Below, piece by piece: positions 15,053 through 28,735 of a stretch of 64,000 nt of DNA; within the stretch, counting starts at the first letter, position 1; every line of letters starts with the position of its first letter. The DNA comes from Apus apus. Lineage: Eukaryota > Chordata > Aves > Apodiformes > Apodidae. The position numbers and the translations under genes were made by a program. Under the pieces are notes generated by a model. It worked only from the letters and a program-made list of their open reading frames with translations, did no database searches and was not told the origin of the DNA. The DNA lies in the NCBI RefSeq assembly GCF_020740795.1, contig NC_067304.1:4764056-4828055 (forward strand), read 5' to 3'.

Positions 15053-16108
15053 TTTAATGTCTTATTTTTACAGATTTAGCCTGTGAATAATAGAGGGAAA
15101 AATGCACCTTGCGTGCAGGGAATTTGGTACCCTGCTCCCTGCTCTCTGGGGTGTTTACACATCCCCCATCAGCAGCAGAAGCTGTGGGTGTCCTTGCCTG
15201 CCTCGCTCACCCTTCTTAAAGAAAACAGCTTCTGGGAGATGCAGAACAGGCAGGGAGAAGGGCAGGGGCAGGGCTGGCACTGCGGGGTCATGGCTTGTTC
15301 CCAGCTGCCCCTCCTCTGTGCTCCCGAGCTCCCTGAAGCCGCCTCGGAGCCCTGGTGCTCTCAGTGCTCTCGTCTCTGCTAAATAAGACACGAGCAGCAG
15401 GAGTTGGAGAGCGGCTCTTCCCGGGGCTGGAGCTGCCAGGAAACCTGATGGGAAGTGCCAGGACAAGCTGGATTGTGGCCAGGGCTGCTCCCAGCAGTGC
15501 CCAAGCCCTGGGGATGCTGCTGGTGCCGTGGTACTGGGACAGATGAGCACAAGGAGAGGGGACATTTCTGCCCCCTGGTTTCTGCACAGGGGCAGGGGTC
15601 TGGGTCCAGAGCAGAGAGCAAAGCTGCTGCAGTGCAGGGGCAGCATGTGTTGTGCCCCGGGGTGTGGGAAGGCTGTGTCTGCCTGGGTGGCTGGTGAGTT
15701 CTGGAGCAGATGCAGCCGCGGTGCCTCCTGCTGTGCTCTGGCAGCTCCGCTGGCATCTGTCAGCCTCTCAAAACTGAGTCCTTCCAGGAAAATTCACTGC
15801 TGCAGCATTCCCGGTGAATACCTGACTGTGAGGCATTCCTGGGGGAGAGCAGCCAGGCAGGGGGAGGCTTCCCAAGGCAGTGGGAGGTGGGTGCTGTGGT
15901 CAGGCCACGGCTGGTGGGGCTCTGTCCATCCCCCTGATGCTCACAGCAGAAGCAGCACACAAGGACAGGAGGGACAGGGGAGACTTCTGGGTTAAGCATC
16001 CAGCTTTCTGCAAAATGAGGTGGGGAGACACAGCTCTGCAGTGACAGTGCTCATGGGGTCACCCCTGGGGGCAACTGTCCTTCAGGATGTGCCTGGGAAC
16101 ACCTCAGC

Positions 16109-18066
16109 CTAGAGCGTGCCTGACTCAGTCACCCCTTCCTCGCAGGGTGGGTAGAAGTCCTTGGGGCTGCCCCCGTGCAGGGGGAGGCCGGTGGGGCTGG
16201 GCTGGTGGCTGTGGCTCAGGATGGTGGTTTTCCTGCTGCAGAGGCTGCCCGTGGAGGCCTGTCTCCTCAGCCCGGGCTGGGGGCTGCCCCAGCAGGACAG
16301 GCAGCGGGCTGCGTCCTGGAGGAGGTGCCCGCTGAAGAACATGTAAATCCAGGGGTTGCAGCAGCTGCTGAGGCTGGCCAGCAGCATGGTGATGGTGAAA
16401 GCCACGTTGGTGGACTCTGGGGAGGCAAGGGAGAGAGCTGAAACCTCCACCAGGCTGGGGCAGGGTCTGTGCAGAGTCCCAGTGTGCAATGGATAGGACC
16501 TTGAGGGCTCTTTCTGGCTCAAGCTCTTGTCTTTTGTCCTTTTCTCATCTGCCTGGCATTTCTTTGGGAAGGAACATTGGCAGCACAGCAGGCAGAGCTG
16601 GGCTCTACCCTTGGCTGAGGTGGGGATGTGCTGTTGTGGGGATGTGTGGCAAGAGGAGACTTTTTGGACCTACGAGAGGGACCTGCTCCTGAGGCAGTCC
16701 TGGCAAAGGACAGGAGCAGCAGGCAAGGGTAAAACGTCCCTGCAGTCACACCCCAAACACAGCAGCTCCTCAAGCAAATTCTTACATGAGGGAAGAGACA
16801 TACATGCCAAAGATGTCCCCACACCACCTTTCCGTGTCCCTCTGGGTGGTGGTCAGCACCCACTGCTTTCTGGTGGTATTTCTGGTCAAAGCAGTGATCT
16901 AGATCTGCAAACAGCTTTCTATAAGTACTACAGGGGAGTGAAGCTGTAGCCTTCCCTGCGACAAATAAAGTGATAAAATCAGACTGCACCTTCTCATGAA
17001 GGATGCAACGGGCACGCTGTGTGCCTGGGGGGCCCTGGGCTCTGCCAGGGCTCTGGGCTGCAGCCCAGCACCCCCACCACTACTCACCATCATCAGGAGC
17101 ATCGTCATCCCACACCGACCACAGCTGCATGCTGAAAAAGGGGGTCCAGCAGGCCACGTAGGCCACCACGATGACAAAAGTCATCTTCACCGTGCGGATC
17201 TTGGCGCGGGAGATGGTGCGCACGCTGCTGACCCGGGAGGGCTGCCCCCTGGGGCACTGCCCGCTCTTCTCCCAGGAGCAGGGAGCTGGAGAAGCAGCTG
17301 CTGCAGCCCCCCCCGTGCTGGGGGCACCGCTCTGGGTCTTGCCCTTGAGGTTCTTGCAGATCTCGTAGCAGATGAGGCTGTAGCAGACGGTGAGGATGGC
17401 GACGGGCAGGATGAAGATGCACAGAGTGGTCCAGGTGATGTAGGCTCGGGCTCCCCAGGGGTACCTGAAGTCTGCCCAGCAGTCCAGCACCCCTGAGCCC
17501 TGGCGCACCTCCCGCAGGGAGAAGATGAAGATCTGGGGCAGGCTGAGCAGGCAGCTGAGCAGCCAGGTGGCCCCGATCATCAGGTAGGCCTGGCGGCTGG
17601 GCTGCTGCAGGGTGCGCAGCGGGTGGCACACGGCCAGGTAGCGATCCAGGGTCAGCACGATCAGCATGTAGGTGGAGGCAAACATGCTCAGCACCTGCAG
17701 GTACTTGACTGCCCTGCAGAGCGGGTCGGGCCCCAGGAAGCGGTACGTCATGTCCCAGATCATCTGTGGCAGCACCTGGAAGAGAGCGACCCCCAGGTCG
17801 GTCAGCCCTAGGTGCAGGATGAAGAGATGCATCCGGCTCATCTTCCTCCTCAGGCGGTACATCACCAGCAGCACCCCCACGTTGCCTACAGTGGCTATAG
17901 CCAGGATGGTGGCCAGCACCCCAACCTCTGCCTTGGCCAGCTCCTCATCCCGGGTGTGCAGGAGGGTCAGGTTGGGGTCCCCTGCCAGGGTCTGGGGGCT
18001 CAGCAGTCCCAGGCCGTGCCCAGGCTGGCTGCGATGAGTCCTGTTCCAGCCCCAGCCTGGCTCCAT
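16109..18066 (-). CDS. AVPR1B: Vasopressin/vasotocin receptor V1b type, class A GPCR (2 exons)
   Basis: Gq-coupled receptor for arginine vasopressin (vasotocin in birds), known from pituitary corticotrophs, where it drives ACTH release. Coding exons on the minus strand are 18066-17088 and 16416-16109, with a 671-bp phase-1 intron after TM6, the typical place in this family. The product is 428 aa (human 424). Visible parts: N-glycosylation sequons NRT (Asn8) and NLT (Asn32); the family signature [13 protein letters not shown] at about 40-52; TM1-TM7; Cys117 and Cys196 for the extracellular disulfide; DRYLAVCHP (141-149); VLDCWADF in loop 2; [19 protein letters not shown] before TM6; CWTPFF in TM6; NPWIY (347-351) in TM7; a cysteine pair in the C-tail for likely palmitoylation. 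Intracellular loop 3 has a low-complexity Gly/Ala/Ser run. The Met at 18066 was chosen because it gives the family-like N-terminus. The frame stays open a further 98 codons upstream, to 18360. Confidence 0.94.
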
Positions 18067-21000
18067 CCCTGTGGGGAGCTCTGCAGGAGCACAGGCAGCT
18101 GTAACACTGGTCCCTGAAAGCCTGTCCAACCCTTCCCTGCCCAGGGCTGAGGTTTCTGGGTCAGAGCTGTCCCTGAGCTCCGCTGCACCCACCAGGGGGG
18201 CTGGACATGCCTCCTCCTGTGCTCCACCCCGCTGGGACAGGTTGTCACCTCCTTTCCCTCGCACAGCTCCACGCTGCAGTAACCGGTGCTGTGGGGCTGC
18301 AGTTCCCCTCTCTGGCCGGGCTGATCTCTGCAAATATTCCCAATGAGCAAAGAGGTACAAGAAACCCTGGGTCAGTCCTTGATCTTTCTCTCGCCTGCCC
18401 TAAACATTCCCAAATCCTCGTTTCTCCTGGAACTGCTCATCTTGGATGTCCTCCCTCCCCTTCACCGGCAAATGGAGCGCGGGGGGTGAGTCCTCTTTGT
18501 TGCTCCCTTCTAGTGCAGCAACAGTAACAGAAACCCCTGCAGAGGCCGCAGCTCTTTGGTCTTTTCATTCCAGCAACAGCAAAACTCTGGTCAGGGGTGT
18601 CGGGGGGTCGGTGTGTCCCCGGGAAGCAGGCGCTGTCTCCCTTGGTGCCTCGGGCTGGAGGCTGCTCCGGGTTCCATCGCCCGGCAGTTCGTTCCCTCCC
18701 CGCCCGGCCCCGGCTCTGCCGAGCTCACCGGCTGCCCCGGGCAGGTGACAGCCGGGTCCCCTCCCGCTGTGCTCCCGGGGCCGCAGCTCCTGGGCTTTGC
18801 CAGAAGGTTTTGCCAACTGCAATTTCTGGGCCAGAGCGGAAGGCTGGGAACCCTCCTGTCCTGGTTCCCTGCAGCCGGGCGGGGCTGAGGACGCTCTGCC
18901 CCCCATTTGCACCGTCCCTGAGCAGTCAGAGCCCCTCAGATCTCTCCCCTTGGCTTCTCCTGGATCCATGGGAGAAGCCTCAGTCCCCAGAGCCTGGCTG
19001 GGGGGCTGTGGGTCCCGCCAGAGCAGCAGGAGCCTGACACCGGTTTGTGCAGCTGGGGCTCAGCCCGCGGCACAGCCGGTGGAAACATCAATTCCTGGCA
19101 GTGTCCTGAGGCTGCGTGTCCCCATCTGCCGTGCCCTCCCTCTGCGAAGGGGCTGCAGGTTGTCCCTGGGACATGGAAAAAGCTTAGTCCTCAGCTAAAC
19201 GCCGCTGTTTTACAAATAAAAACCCCCAGAGGTGAGAGGAGCAGGATCCTGCTCATCCACTGAGCAGCTGCCCCATCCCTCGTCTGCACAGAGCCTGGAA
19301 AAAACAGCATGGGGGAGGAAAAGCTGCTGGGGAGAGGTGAGCAGCAGAGGCCCCAGAGCTGCAGGCTTCGTGCAAAGGTGTGGGGAGAGCCAGGGGTGGT
19401 GCACAACAGAAACACCCTAAAATGACAAATGTGCTACAAATTGCATGGCTGAAAATACAGATGTGACCACAGCTGGAATGTGTCTGTGGTCAAGCACAGG
19501 GCAGGAAGCTCAGGCACCTGCTCTCCTGCCTCTTCTGATCTTCCCACTCTTTTTTGACCCTTCAGTGTATCTTCCCACACTGTGGGGCTGCAACATGTTT
19601 TCCTTGCACACGTCCGGGAACATCCCTGCACACCTACACAAACTCACTTCTGTTTTGCAACATTCAGGCTGTGTGTTTCCTCTGCTGGCCATTGAGCTGT
19701 GTCCGTAAGGAATGAAACCTCAGTTATTGCCAAGGTTTGTTCCTTTCTCTGCTGGGGAAAGGGAACAGCAGCAAAAAAAATAAACACATGGGCAGGGGCA
19801 TCTTCTGAGCACTTGTCTGCTCATCATGGGTCTGTTCTGGCTCCCTGTGATATCACAATTAAGCTGCCTGCAGGAAGGCTCCTGTTTGCTGAATAAAGAT
19901 TTGCAGATCACCTCTAATAACCATAAATGAACCCAGTTTGTATCTCATGAAAATATATTCATCCTTATAAGAGAGCCTATGGATATAAAGCACCCCTGGC
20001 AGGAAAGTGTCTGGCTGAGGTGCTGGAGTGAGAGACAGGGAAGAATTTCAGTGAAGAATGGAGGTTTCTATATTTCTGATCAGACAGATGAATTTCTGGG
20101 AGATTTATAGAGGGCAGTGCAAAAAACCCTGCAAAGCTCAGAATGCTGAGCTGGAGGCTGAGCTGGAGGAGCAGATCCTGCAGAGAGAAAGGAACATTTC
20201 AAGAGTTTTGAGGCCAGACTCAGCTTTTTCTGGCACCAGTTTGATTTGGGAGCAATTCCTTGGGAGGTTGGCTCTTCCTCTAGCTTTCCTCCACCAATCC
20301 CAGCCCACCTGCAGCTATTTCAGCTGTTTCCCATGAGCCAGCCCTGGAGGAGCAGAGGCTGGAGGTGCTGCAGGATGGTGAGGATGGTTCTTTTTTTTTA
20401 TTTTTTTTTATTTTATTTTTAATTTTTTTAGGTAGTGTATCTTTTTGTGTGCCCAGAGGAGGGAGGAGGTGTTTGCTGTGTTGGAGGTAACCCTCAGGGC
20501 TCTGTGCTGCTGGTTGTTGCTGCCACAGGGTGATCTGAGCCCTGAAACAGTGTGAAAAGTCTTGTTGCAAGGTCTGTGTTTCCCTCTCCCTCCTTCTGGG
20601 TGTGATGCTGGGGTCTGGGACCATGTAACTGGATTTTGAAGCTCTTAACATTTGGTTTGTTAAGGTAACACTGGGTTATGTAGCTAATTTTTGGCAGCTT
20701 AGCATCAATACACCATGAAGCATAACAGGTAAAATGCTGCTTCTACCACCAGCCAGCACTCTGCCCTCCTTTACTGCAGAGCACAGGGGAGAAGGGTCTG
20801 TGATTGCTGAAGCATTTGGCACAGCAGCTGGTTCCTTTGCTTTGTGGGTAGCTGCTAAACAAATAAATAAAATTAGTTGGCTTGAGCTGACGTGCTGGCT
20901 TGGCTCACTTCTCAACAGAAATACTCTCTTTGTGGCATGTGATGGTGTTAAGCTCACATTGCTGACAGCACAGAGCATACTTGCTCTGTCTTTTAGCATT

Positions 21001-23052
21001 TAATCACTGAAATGTCTTTTGTGGTTCAGGCCAGGAAAAAGCAAGATGTGGTCATTCTGCACTGGTTCAGATGCTGTGAAATTAATGGTGTTGCAACTGC
21101 TTTATAGCAGTGTGGGATCATCTGCTTGGAAGGGCTGAGGGCAGCAATCAGGGCTGGGAGTTCCTGGTATCTAATGTTACTTTTAATGCCAACTCTCTGT
21201 CAAAATTAAGCCATGGATGATTTCCACCTCCTGGAAATAGAAACTGCTGAGGTTTTCCAGTTCTTAAAGACTTCAGGCCCTGTAAAAGCCAAACTCACTC
21301 TTACTATTGACCTAACTCTTTGTAGGCCAGTCCTTTTGTTTTTCTCAGACTTGGGAAGTTTGGAAGCTAAAAACCTGATGTAATTTGATTTTTCGTTGCT
21401 TGGAGAGTTCTCAGAAAAGTGACCTTGAGGTGTCTGTCTTGTCAGGGAACCAGATTTCTCTGCTGTGTGGCCATTGACCAGCGGATGGGATTGCACCTGC
21501 TCCTGGGAGAGCTGGAGGGATCAGCAGAGCCCTGATCTGTCCTGATACCATGTGAAATGCCCCAAAATATTAAATTCTCTCTAAATGGACACCTGGTCCA
21601 ACACTTGCCTGTGACTCCTGTTACCCTCTGGAGGGAGGCAGCCCTGCTGGGCAGCAGTTCCTGTTGTGCAGCTCTAGGAACCACAAGCAGGAGCTTTTGT
21701 AATTTCCAGGTAATTCTAAGCCAGATGTGTCAGTCTCCCCTTTTCTTCCCCCCCGTTTGTCTCATTCAGATTGGGTTTTTTCCCATTTAATTAAAACCTC
21801 TGATGCTGCTTAATATTAGAGAGCATGTCTGGGCACAGAAATAAATATGCAGAACACATGGCAAGTGCCCCAGAGCTGAGCTGGTGAGGGACACTGTGAG
21901 GCAGAACAAGCAGTTTGGATTTTAATGGGAAAAACCAAGTGAAGCTGGGAAAATTGGCAAGCAGAATAAGAAAAGCTGACAGTGTTGCATCAAAGAACTA
22001 AACTGTAAAGTATTGGTGCTTAAAAAATGTTGCCTGGAAGAGAAACCTGGGGGGACTGAGCTGCCGTGTCTGAGCTGTGAGTTTGGCTCAGCCTGGCTGA
22101 GCATCCTTCCCTTCATCCTTCCCTTCATCCTCCACCCTCTCTGCTGTTTGGGGCCAGCCCTGCCCACCCAAGCACCCCGAGTCTCCCAAACCCTGCCCAC
22201 CTGTTTGGGTGCCCCCCAAGTCCCACAGCCTGCACGGGAAGGGTCTGGGCCAGCCTGCTGCCCTGGCACTGGCTGCGAGGTGAGCCTGGGATGCTGTGCA
22301 GGCTGGTGAAGAGTTCCAGGGGATTCCTCCTGGATAAAATAAACCCAATTCCGGGGTGTCATTGCAGCTGGTAACTCCTTACAGTTCACTTGTTCCTTAC
22401 TGTTTTGCTGTGTCCTTTCATTTGACCCATATGTGTGCAAACAGTCTGCTTAAGCAGAGGCAACTGCCAGAGGACAGATGGAAACTACAGGCATCTTGGA
22501 GATAGCAAATTACTTGTTTATCATCCTTACTCTCTCCCTGTTGGTTTTCTTGTGTAGCCAGGGAAGTTTAAAGACTTTGGTATCTGTGAAATGCTGTAAT
22601 TTCCTTCCCCACTCCCTCACCTCCTCTTGCTGTTATCATCATTAGCACTTAAAAACCAGACACAGCCAGAGCCTTCACAATCTTAAAATCAATAATAATA
22701 ATAAAAAAAAACCAACCCAAAATTACATTTCAAGGCTGGAAACAAATGGCTTTTTCTTGTCCTCTCCTGAGAGGCTGCTATGGGGAAAATATGTGTTAGC
22801 TCTGGTGTGGACAGACAGACATGCTGGGTAACTGGTCCCACCAAGGCAGCAGAGACCCCGTGGCCAGGCTGGGAAAGGGATGTTTTTTAGGTCCTGTACT
22901 TTGCTTCATACAGGGCAGGTCTGATCTGTGCATGGGATTTTCAGGCCCCACAGCCTGTAGAGGTGAGATGGTTTATGTTATTTTTAATAAAAGCTTTGTT
23001 AGGAAATCTGCAGTGGTGGCACAGGGAGCTCCCAGGCTGCAGCCCTGAGTGT

Positions 23053-23118
23053 GGCTGTGTGGGGCCAGGGCAGTGTGGGGCCAGGGCCAGGGCTGTGTGG
23101 GGCCAGGGCAGTGTGGGG
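23053..23118. repeat. 28-bp spaced tandem repeat
   Basis: A 28-bp segment beginning GGCTGTGTGGGGCCAGGGCA occurs at 23053-23080 and again at 23091-23118, separated by 10 bp of related sequence. The G-tracts make a quadruplex possible on the plus strand. Confidence 0.75.
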
Positions 23119-24096
23119 TTGGGCTCTGGTGCAGACAAAGAGCAAGAGATTTAAGATATATTTACCTGAAAATCCTCAATACATGGGGGAAGTGAACAAG
23201 AACCCTTCCATCACCCCAGCTCTGCTTTGTCCACTGTTCCCCACCTTGCCTGGTGGAAATGCTGTAGCTGTTCAGACCCTGTTGCCTTCCAGGTAAGAGG
23301 CATCAATCAGGCTCTGAAAGGAGAGGAGCAGCTGTTTCAGGGTGATATATTAGAAGATGATGAATAATAAGGGAAATATCTGCAGTGCTCTGTACTCTCC
23401 CTGCTACAGCGAAGTTCAAGGCTTCATGATTAAAGGTTGTTCTTCACCTTTTGGCAGTCAGGCCCAGGTTATGCCCAATACAGGGAAACATGTCTGGGAT
23501 TGTGCAGCTCACATCATTCCATTAAAGTACTTACATGATTCCCCCAAAGCTCTTGCCTGTCAAGCTAAGGGGCTTTCAGATGCTGAGGGACAAGGTCACA
23601 GAAACAAGACCTGGTCTGTTAAACGTGCTGCTTCTCTTAAGCTGTTTGTCTTTCCTTTTCTTGCTGCCTTTTTGTATGTGTGGGCAAGAGGACAAAGTAA
23701 ACCCACTGAAGTGCCTTGTTGTAGTTTCACTGGGGGGTTAGCTTGGCATGCTTTCCAGAGAGGAAGTGCCAGTGGAATTGCTACCTTCAGCCTGCATGAA
23801 ATGTGGGTCTCCCCCCTCCCCTTCCCCATCTTAGTGTGTGAAAATCTCCTAGGAAACGCATCCCTAATGGTCTGTGCTGTGATTCCTGCAACCGAAGCAG
23901 AAAGCTGTGCTCTGAACGTGCTGCCTGCTCCTCCTCATTAAAGGCTTGTGGGCAGAAGAGCCTTGTAGCATTGATGGAGTTGTAACACCAGGATGCTGGC
24001 TTTGTTTGGAGGTGTCTTGCTGTAGCTCCAGATTCTCTGGCATCTGGTTTATTTCTGTGCTCGGATGATCCCTGTTGTTGCAGGGATTGCTGGGGA

Positions 24097-24150
24097 GGAG
24101 GTCCCAGATGTGGAGGTCCCAGATGTGGAGGTCCCAGATGTGGAGGTCCC
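24097..24150. repeat. 15-bp tandem repeat
   Basis: Three perfect copies of GGAGGTCCCAGATGT (24097-24141) followed by a partial copy, GGAGGTCCC. No coding context is recognised around it. Confidence 0.9.
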
Positions 24151-27100
24151 ACTCGCAGGGGCTGGAGAGCACCACAGCTCTGCCCACTGAAGGAGATGCT
24201 GCCCTAGCTCTGTTCTGCAACCCGAGGGAGCAAGTGTTCCTGGTGTGAACGGGGCAGCTCCAGCCCTTGGGACAGCAGCAGCAGGTTTAGGGACAGGTGA
24301 CACCCCACCAGGGAGACCTTCCCCTGCAGCTGCTCCAGCACCCACCACCTCCTTGTGCCTTGGTCAGGACAAGACTGGTCAGGACTGGTTAATCCTCAAA
24401 GTGCTGTGGTCTGGCTTCTCCGGCAGGCAGAGCCGTGGGATGGGAGCCCTTGGGGAGACAGTTAATGCTGGTTAATCCTCTCACAGTGTGGGGTGATAAA
24501 GTACAGCAGCTGCTCACAGTGTCCTGGTGCCTGGGAGGTGGATGGAGGCAGGACTTGTTCTGCACCCTGCAGGACAGGACACTGAGCTGTCCTGTCATTG
24601 TTCTGCCCTGAAGAGGTTTGGAGACCCATGGACACTGTTCCCCAGCATCTGGGATGCTGAATGGACACTGGGTGCAGTGAGAACTTAGGATCATGCCCAT
24701 GGGTGTCGGTGTTACAGGTGGGGGTGTTTGTCACCTAACTCAGGTGTGTGCTCCAATGTTCCGGGGATTATTCAGCTCCAGGGGAAATCAGGCTAAACTT
24801 CCCAGGAATCCATGGGTAAACATCTGAATAATCTTCTGCATCTCAATTTTTATTGTTTTTAACTTGAAGTTCAACCTCTAATTCCTTTTGGGCTCTTTTG
24901 AAGAACTGGCAGAAATTGGTATTTTTTGATCTACAGAGTTGAATGATTGTCCATCTGTCTGAAGAGCCCCTTGCAGACCAGGATGTCTCTGGTGGGACAG
25001 CAGTTGGGATTAGCAATGGTTGGTTGCTTTGATGGCAAAGCCAACAAACCAGAGCTCTTAGAAAGCAACTTGTTTCACTTCACCCTGGTTGTCCAATGAG
25101 GAAATCAAGCAGCATGGAACAGAAATGGTTCTGCCCCCTCCCCAGAAATTAATTTTAAGAAGTATCTGACTCAGTGTCTCCAAGTTCCTGGTAATGGTGG
25201 ACAAAGGTACAAGCTGTGTCAGGAGCCTAACTCTTATTTTTCAGGCAGATGGTAGATTGAAGGGATTATTTTAGTCAGAGGTGGGTCAGCCTGTGGCAGT
25301 CTGTGTGTCTCCAAAGAACACGGTTTAACTGTACCAGACAATTGCTTTGTCTCTCACTCTTCCCTGCCTGCCCTGTGCTAATTACCAAGGCACCTCCTAA
25401 AAGCTGTTTTCATTTGTGCCTTTGCACAACAGATTTGAAAGGCCACAAGGATGTACTGAGCACTGCTGCACGTGGGAAATGTTGCCCCATGCTTCCCAAT
25501 AATGACATTTTGGAACCTGCCAAATGCCTCGATTTATCACAATTCAGCTGGTCTGTGGAGCAGTGTTTTTGGCTGTAAAGGATTATCACTCCATCATGCA
25601 AAGTAATCACAGTCTGCAGGAAGAGCCTGCTGGCAGGGAAACCACAGCCTGAAATCAATGGATTTCTTCACTGGGCTTTGCATTATCTCCCTGTCTCACC
25701 GAGCTGCTGCCGCCTAGAAAATGATCCAAATTAACATGCAGGTCAAGCCTCAAGGGGTGATTTTTCTTTAGGTTTTCTGTATGAACATGAGAAGGTGGGG
25801 GTTGCTGTGGCAGCAACACGATCATGAGGTGTGCTCTGCACCCTGTGCTCAGGGGAGCTGCACGAGTGGGTGAGCACAGGAAGCACTGGGTGGGTTCGGG
25901 GTGGGAGGGACACCTGCTGGGGCCTTGGGGCCGTGGTTGGTGGAGGGTTTACAAAGCAAAAACAAAATGAGGGGGAGAGTGCTGTGACTGTAGACCTGTT
26001 GGCTCCCGAGGGTGTGCAAATGGTTCTGCCAGGGAGCTTTAAAAACCTTGTGTGTGCTTGTGTTATTTGCTGCTGGTCTGTGCCTGGTTGTATCTAAGGA
26101 GCTTTTTTTGCCGTGCTGTCGAGCACCAAAGGAGATCTCCATCCACCAGGACCAGCAGGATCTGGGGCTGGCAGGTTCTGGGACTGTGACCCTGAGAGCT
26201 GTGGGCTCCCCTTGCAGATCATTCCTGCCAATTCCCACCAAACCCCACCCTGAGGTTTAGCAAAGCATCGTGCCCTTCACACCGAGGCGAGAGCAGGCAC
26301 AGCCTCCACCAGGGGTGGATTTACAGCCAACTGCTGGATTCAGGTGAAACGTGAGGATCCCTGCTAAGCCCTGCTGCTCAGCCGGGTGAAGCAAGAGCCT
26401 CAGACCTGCCCCTCCTGCCTCACGGGGCCAGGGTCTCTGGATTTTAGCTTTGGAGGTGAGACTTCGAAATAATTAATGTCCCCAAAAACTAATTGGGAAA
26501 GGATTTTCCTAGAAAGAAACCAGAGATGCAGAGGGACAGCTCCCTGGTGTGACCTGTGCTTGCTGTGCCAGCAGGGGATGAGGCAGGTGCTGTTTTCCCT
26601 CTTGGTGATCAGTGTGTAACTGGATCCCCTGCTGGCCCCAGCAGCCAGGCTGGGGGCTCAAGGAGCTCTCCACGGGACTAACAACCTCTTGGGAAACCTG
26701 GCCCTGAGACACCTCTTTGGGTGCCTCGACCACGCCTGGACAGGGAGCAGAGCAGCTTGGACAGTGCTGTGTATTTTCGGGGTTATAATGCTGGGGGATT
26801 TCTGCAGCAGCAAGGGGTGTCTGGCTTAATGTGTCTTGCTCGTGCAAATGTGTGTTTGTGCAAGGGGCAGGAGCAGCCCCTCTGCCCCTAACAGGAGCAA
26901 GCACAGCTCTTTGCTCCACCCAGGGGTAATTCTCCTGCTCCTGAACCCTTCCCTGCTGGGAACCACCAGTGCTCTTCTGATCCACCCCACCTGAAGGACC
27001 CTGTGCAGGGCAGAAGAGCATGAGAAATTGCTTGGGAGCTCACAGAGGTCCCCAGGGCCCTGGGCAACCCCATTCAACTCATATCCCAACTTCTGACAAC

Positions 27101-28686
27101 TGATATCCACTGTCCTGCCCCTAAACTAATTAATTTTATCCATGAGTGAATTTAACACCATCATTTAGCTTTGTCTGCTGGCAGAGACTTTGAAGTACAA
27201 ACTGATTATGCAGGGAACAAGCTGGGAGCTGGTTAGTATGTTCCAGCCAAGTGTGTACTGCTGGGAGGCCGTGTTAGATTAAATGTAGGCTTTTATTTTT
27301 CTCTTGTCTTGGTCCTCAGCTTGGAGACAAGTGAAGCAGCAGCAGAGTCTGTCCCCAGGGCAAGAACTGCAATGGCAGCGTTGGGGAATGTTTAACAACT
27401 ATGGAAGTGTTCATGATTGGGATCTGACTCTGCCAACCTCATTCTCCACCTCATTTGCTTGGTTTTGCTCAACTTCAGGCAGGTTGGTTGTTAATGGAGG
27501 AAATCAAAGGGAATCAGCTCAGCAGTTCTGCTTCTGTGGGGCCGACTGGAGTGAAGTGAGAGATAGTTTAGTCCTGGAAAAGCAAGTCCTGAGCAGTCAG
27601 TGAGTATTGGCCAGGACAGAGTCACGTTGGGAACGACCTGCAACCTTCCTGCTGAGCAGCAGCAATGACCAGTCCAGCCTGGGAAATGTGAGATAAGCTC
27701 AAGCATCCACCCTGACACGCAGGAAACCAGCACAACCTTTCTGACATCTGAGCTAATTGCCTTTTTCCTCCTTCCAAATTAACAGTATGATCAAGGGAGA
27801 CAAAAAGGGGTCTAGAAATATGATGGGGAAAGCCTGGTTTAAGCAGTTGTTCCCACACAGTCCCTGAGGATTGCTTGTTTGCTGAAAAGCTCAGGGCTGC
27901 AGAGTGGAGGAAAACTTAAATCAAAGCTTGTTCAAATGTGAAGACCATTTTTGGATGTTTTTAAATCCTGACATGCATGATTACCTCTGCTAAGAGCTAC
28001 CTCTCTGGATGACCCCTCAATAGCTGTTTTCTTTCTTTTTGATGGTTTGGAGTAGGTAAAGGGGCTGCTTAATTGGATTCAAAAAGCCCTACACTACCTG
28101 TTATTCACTGTATGGCCCTTCTGAGGGAGAACAGACTGATGGATGTGAGCTGAACTTCAGCCCAGATTCCAAGAGAAGAGGTTTGCCAACGGGAAGCCAA
28201 GTCCCAGCCCTGGTGTTCTCCAGGGGTTGTCCTGGTTTGGCCAGTGAAGGGTGGCAGTGCCAGTCGTGGTGCTTTGCAGCCGTTTGTGGCTACGGAAAAT
28301 CTGCCCTTCACCAGAAGTCAAAACACAGCTGCAAAAAGGCTTGTCGAGTCAAATTAAAAGTCTAACCAGAAGAAAACGTCAGCAAAGACTTTAAATGAAC
28401 CGTTTCTGAGGCTCTGCGAGGCTTTATTTTCCTCCTCCTCTCTTATTCTGCTGATGGAGAAACGACCCGGGAGGAGGTTCAGCCGCAGCTCCCGAGGGAA
28501 GGGACAACGCCGGGAGAGGCGAATTCTGCGCTTCTGCGGGAACGAGACTGCCCGTCCGGCCCGGCCTGTTGCCTGCCCCGGGAGCAGCGCGCTCCCTGCG
28601 CGGGGCCGCGCGCTGCGGGTTGGAGGAGGATAATGAAGCAAAAAGCTCATTAGCGGCGGGGCTGCCCGCGTGCGCTGCCCCCGCGC

Positions 28687-28703
28687 GCCGCCAGGGGGAG
28701 ACG
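28687..28703 (+). promoter_or_regulatory. CTCF-like motif
   Basis: GCCGCCAGGGGGAGACG matches the core of the CTCF consensus (CCASCAGGGGGCGC) at most positions, the main departure being GA in place of GC after the G-run. It sits in the centre of the orphan CpG island. This is a motif match by eye; occupancy is unknown. Confidence 0.35.
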
Positions 28704-28735
28704 TGGCGCCGGCAGCCGCGGGGCGCGGCGGGGCT

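Larger units (their letters stand above)
18067..28400. other. Gene-poor stretch upstream of AVPR1B
   Basis: Roughly 10 kb in which I recognise no coding exon and no LINE or SINE copy. The first 750 bp (to about 18,800) is GC-rich and presumably holds the AVPR1B promoter and 5' UTR. A T-rich tract lies at 20,390-20,430 and an (AAT)n/A tract near 22,692-22,710. Two small tandem repeats are listed separately. Distal regulatory DNA is possible but not demonstrable by eye. Confidence 0.5.

Noticed and set aside
17105-17629. 174-codon frame antisense or offset to AVPR1B exon 1
   Set aside because: Alternate-frame shadow of the conserved receptor exon.
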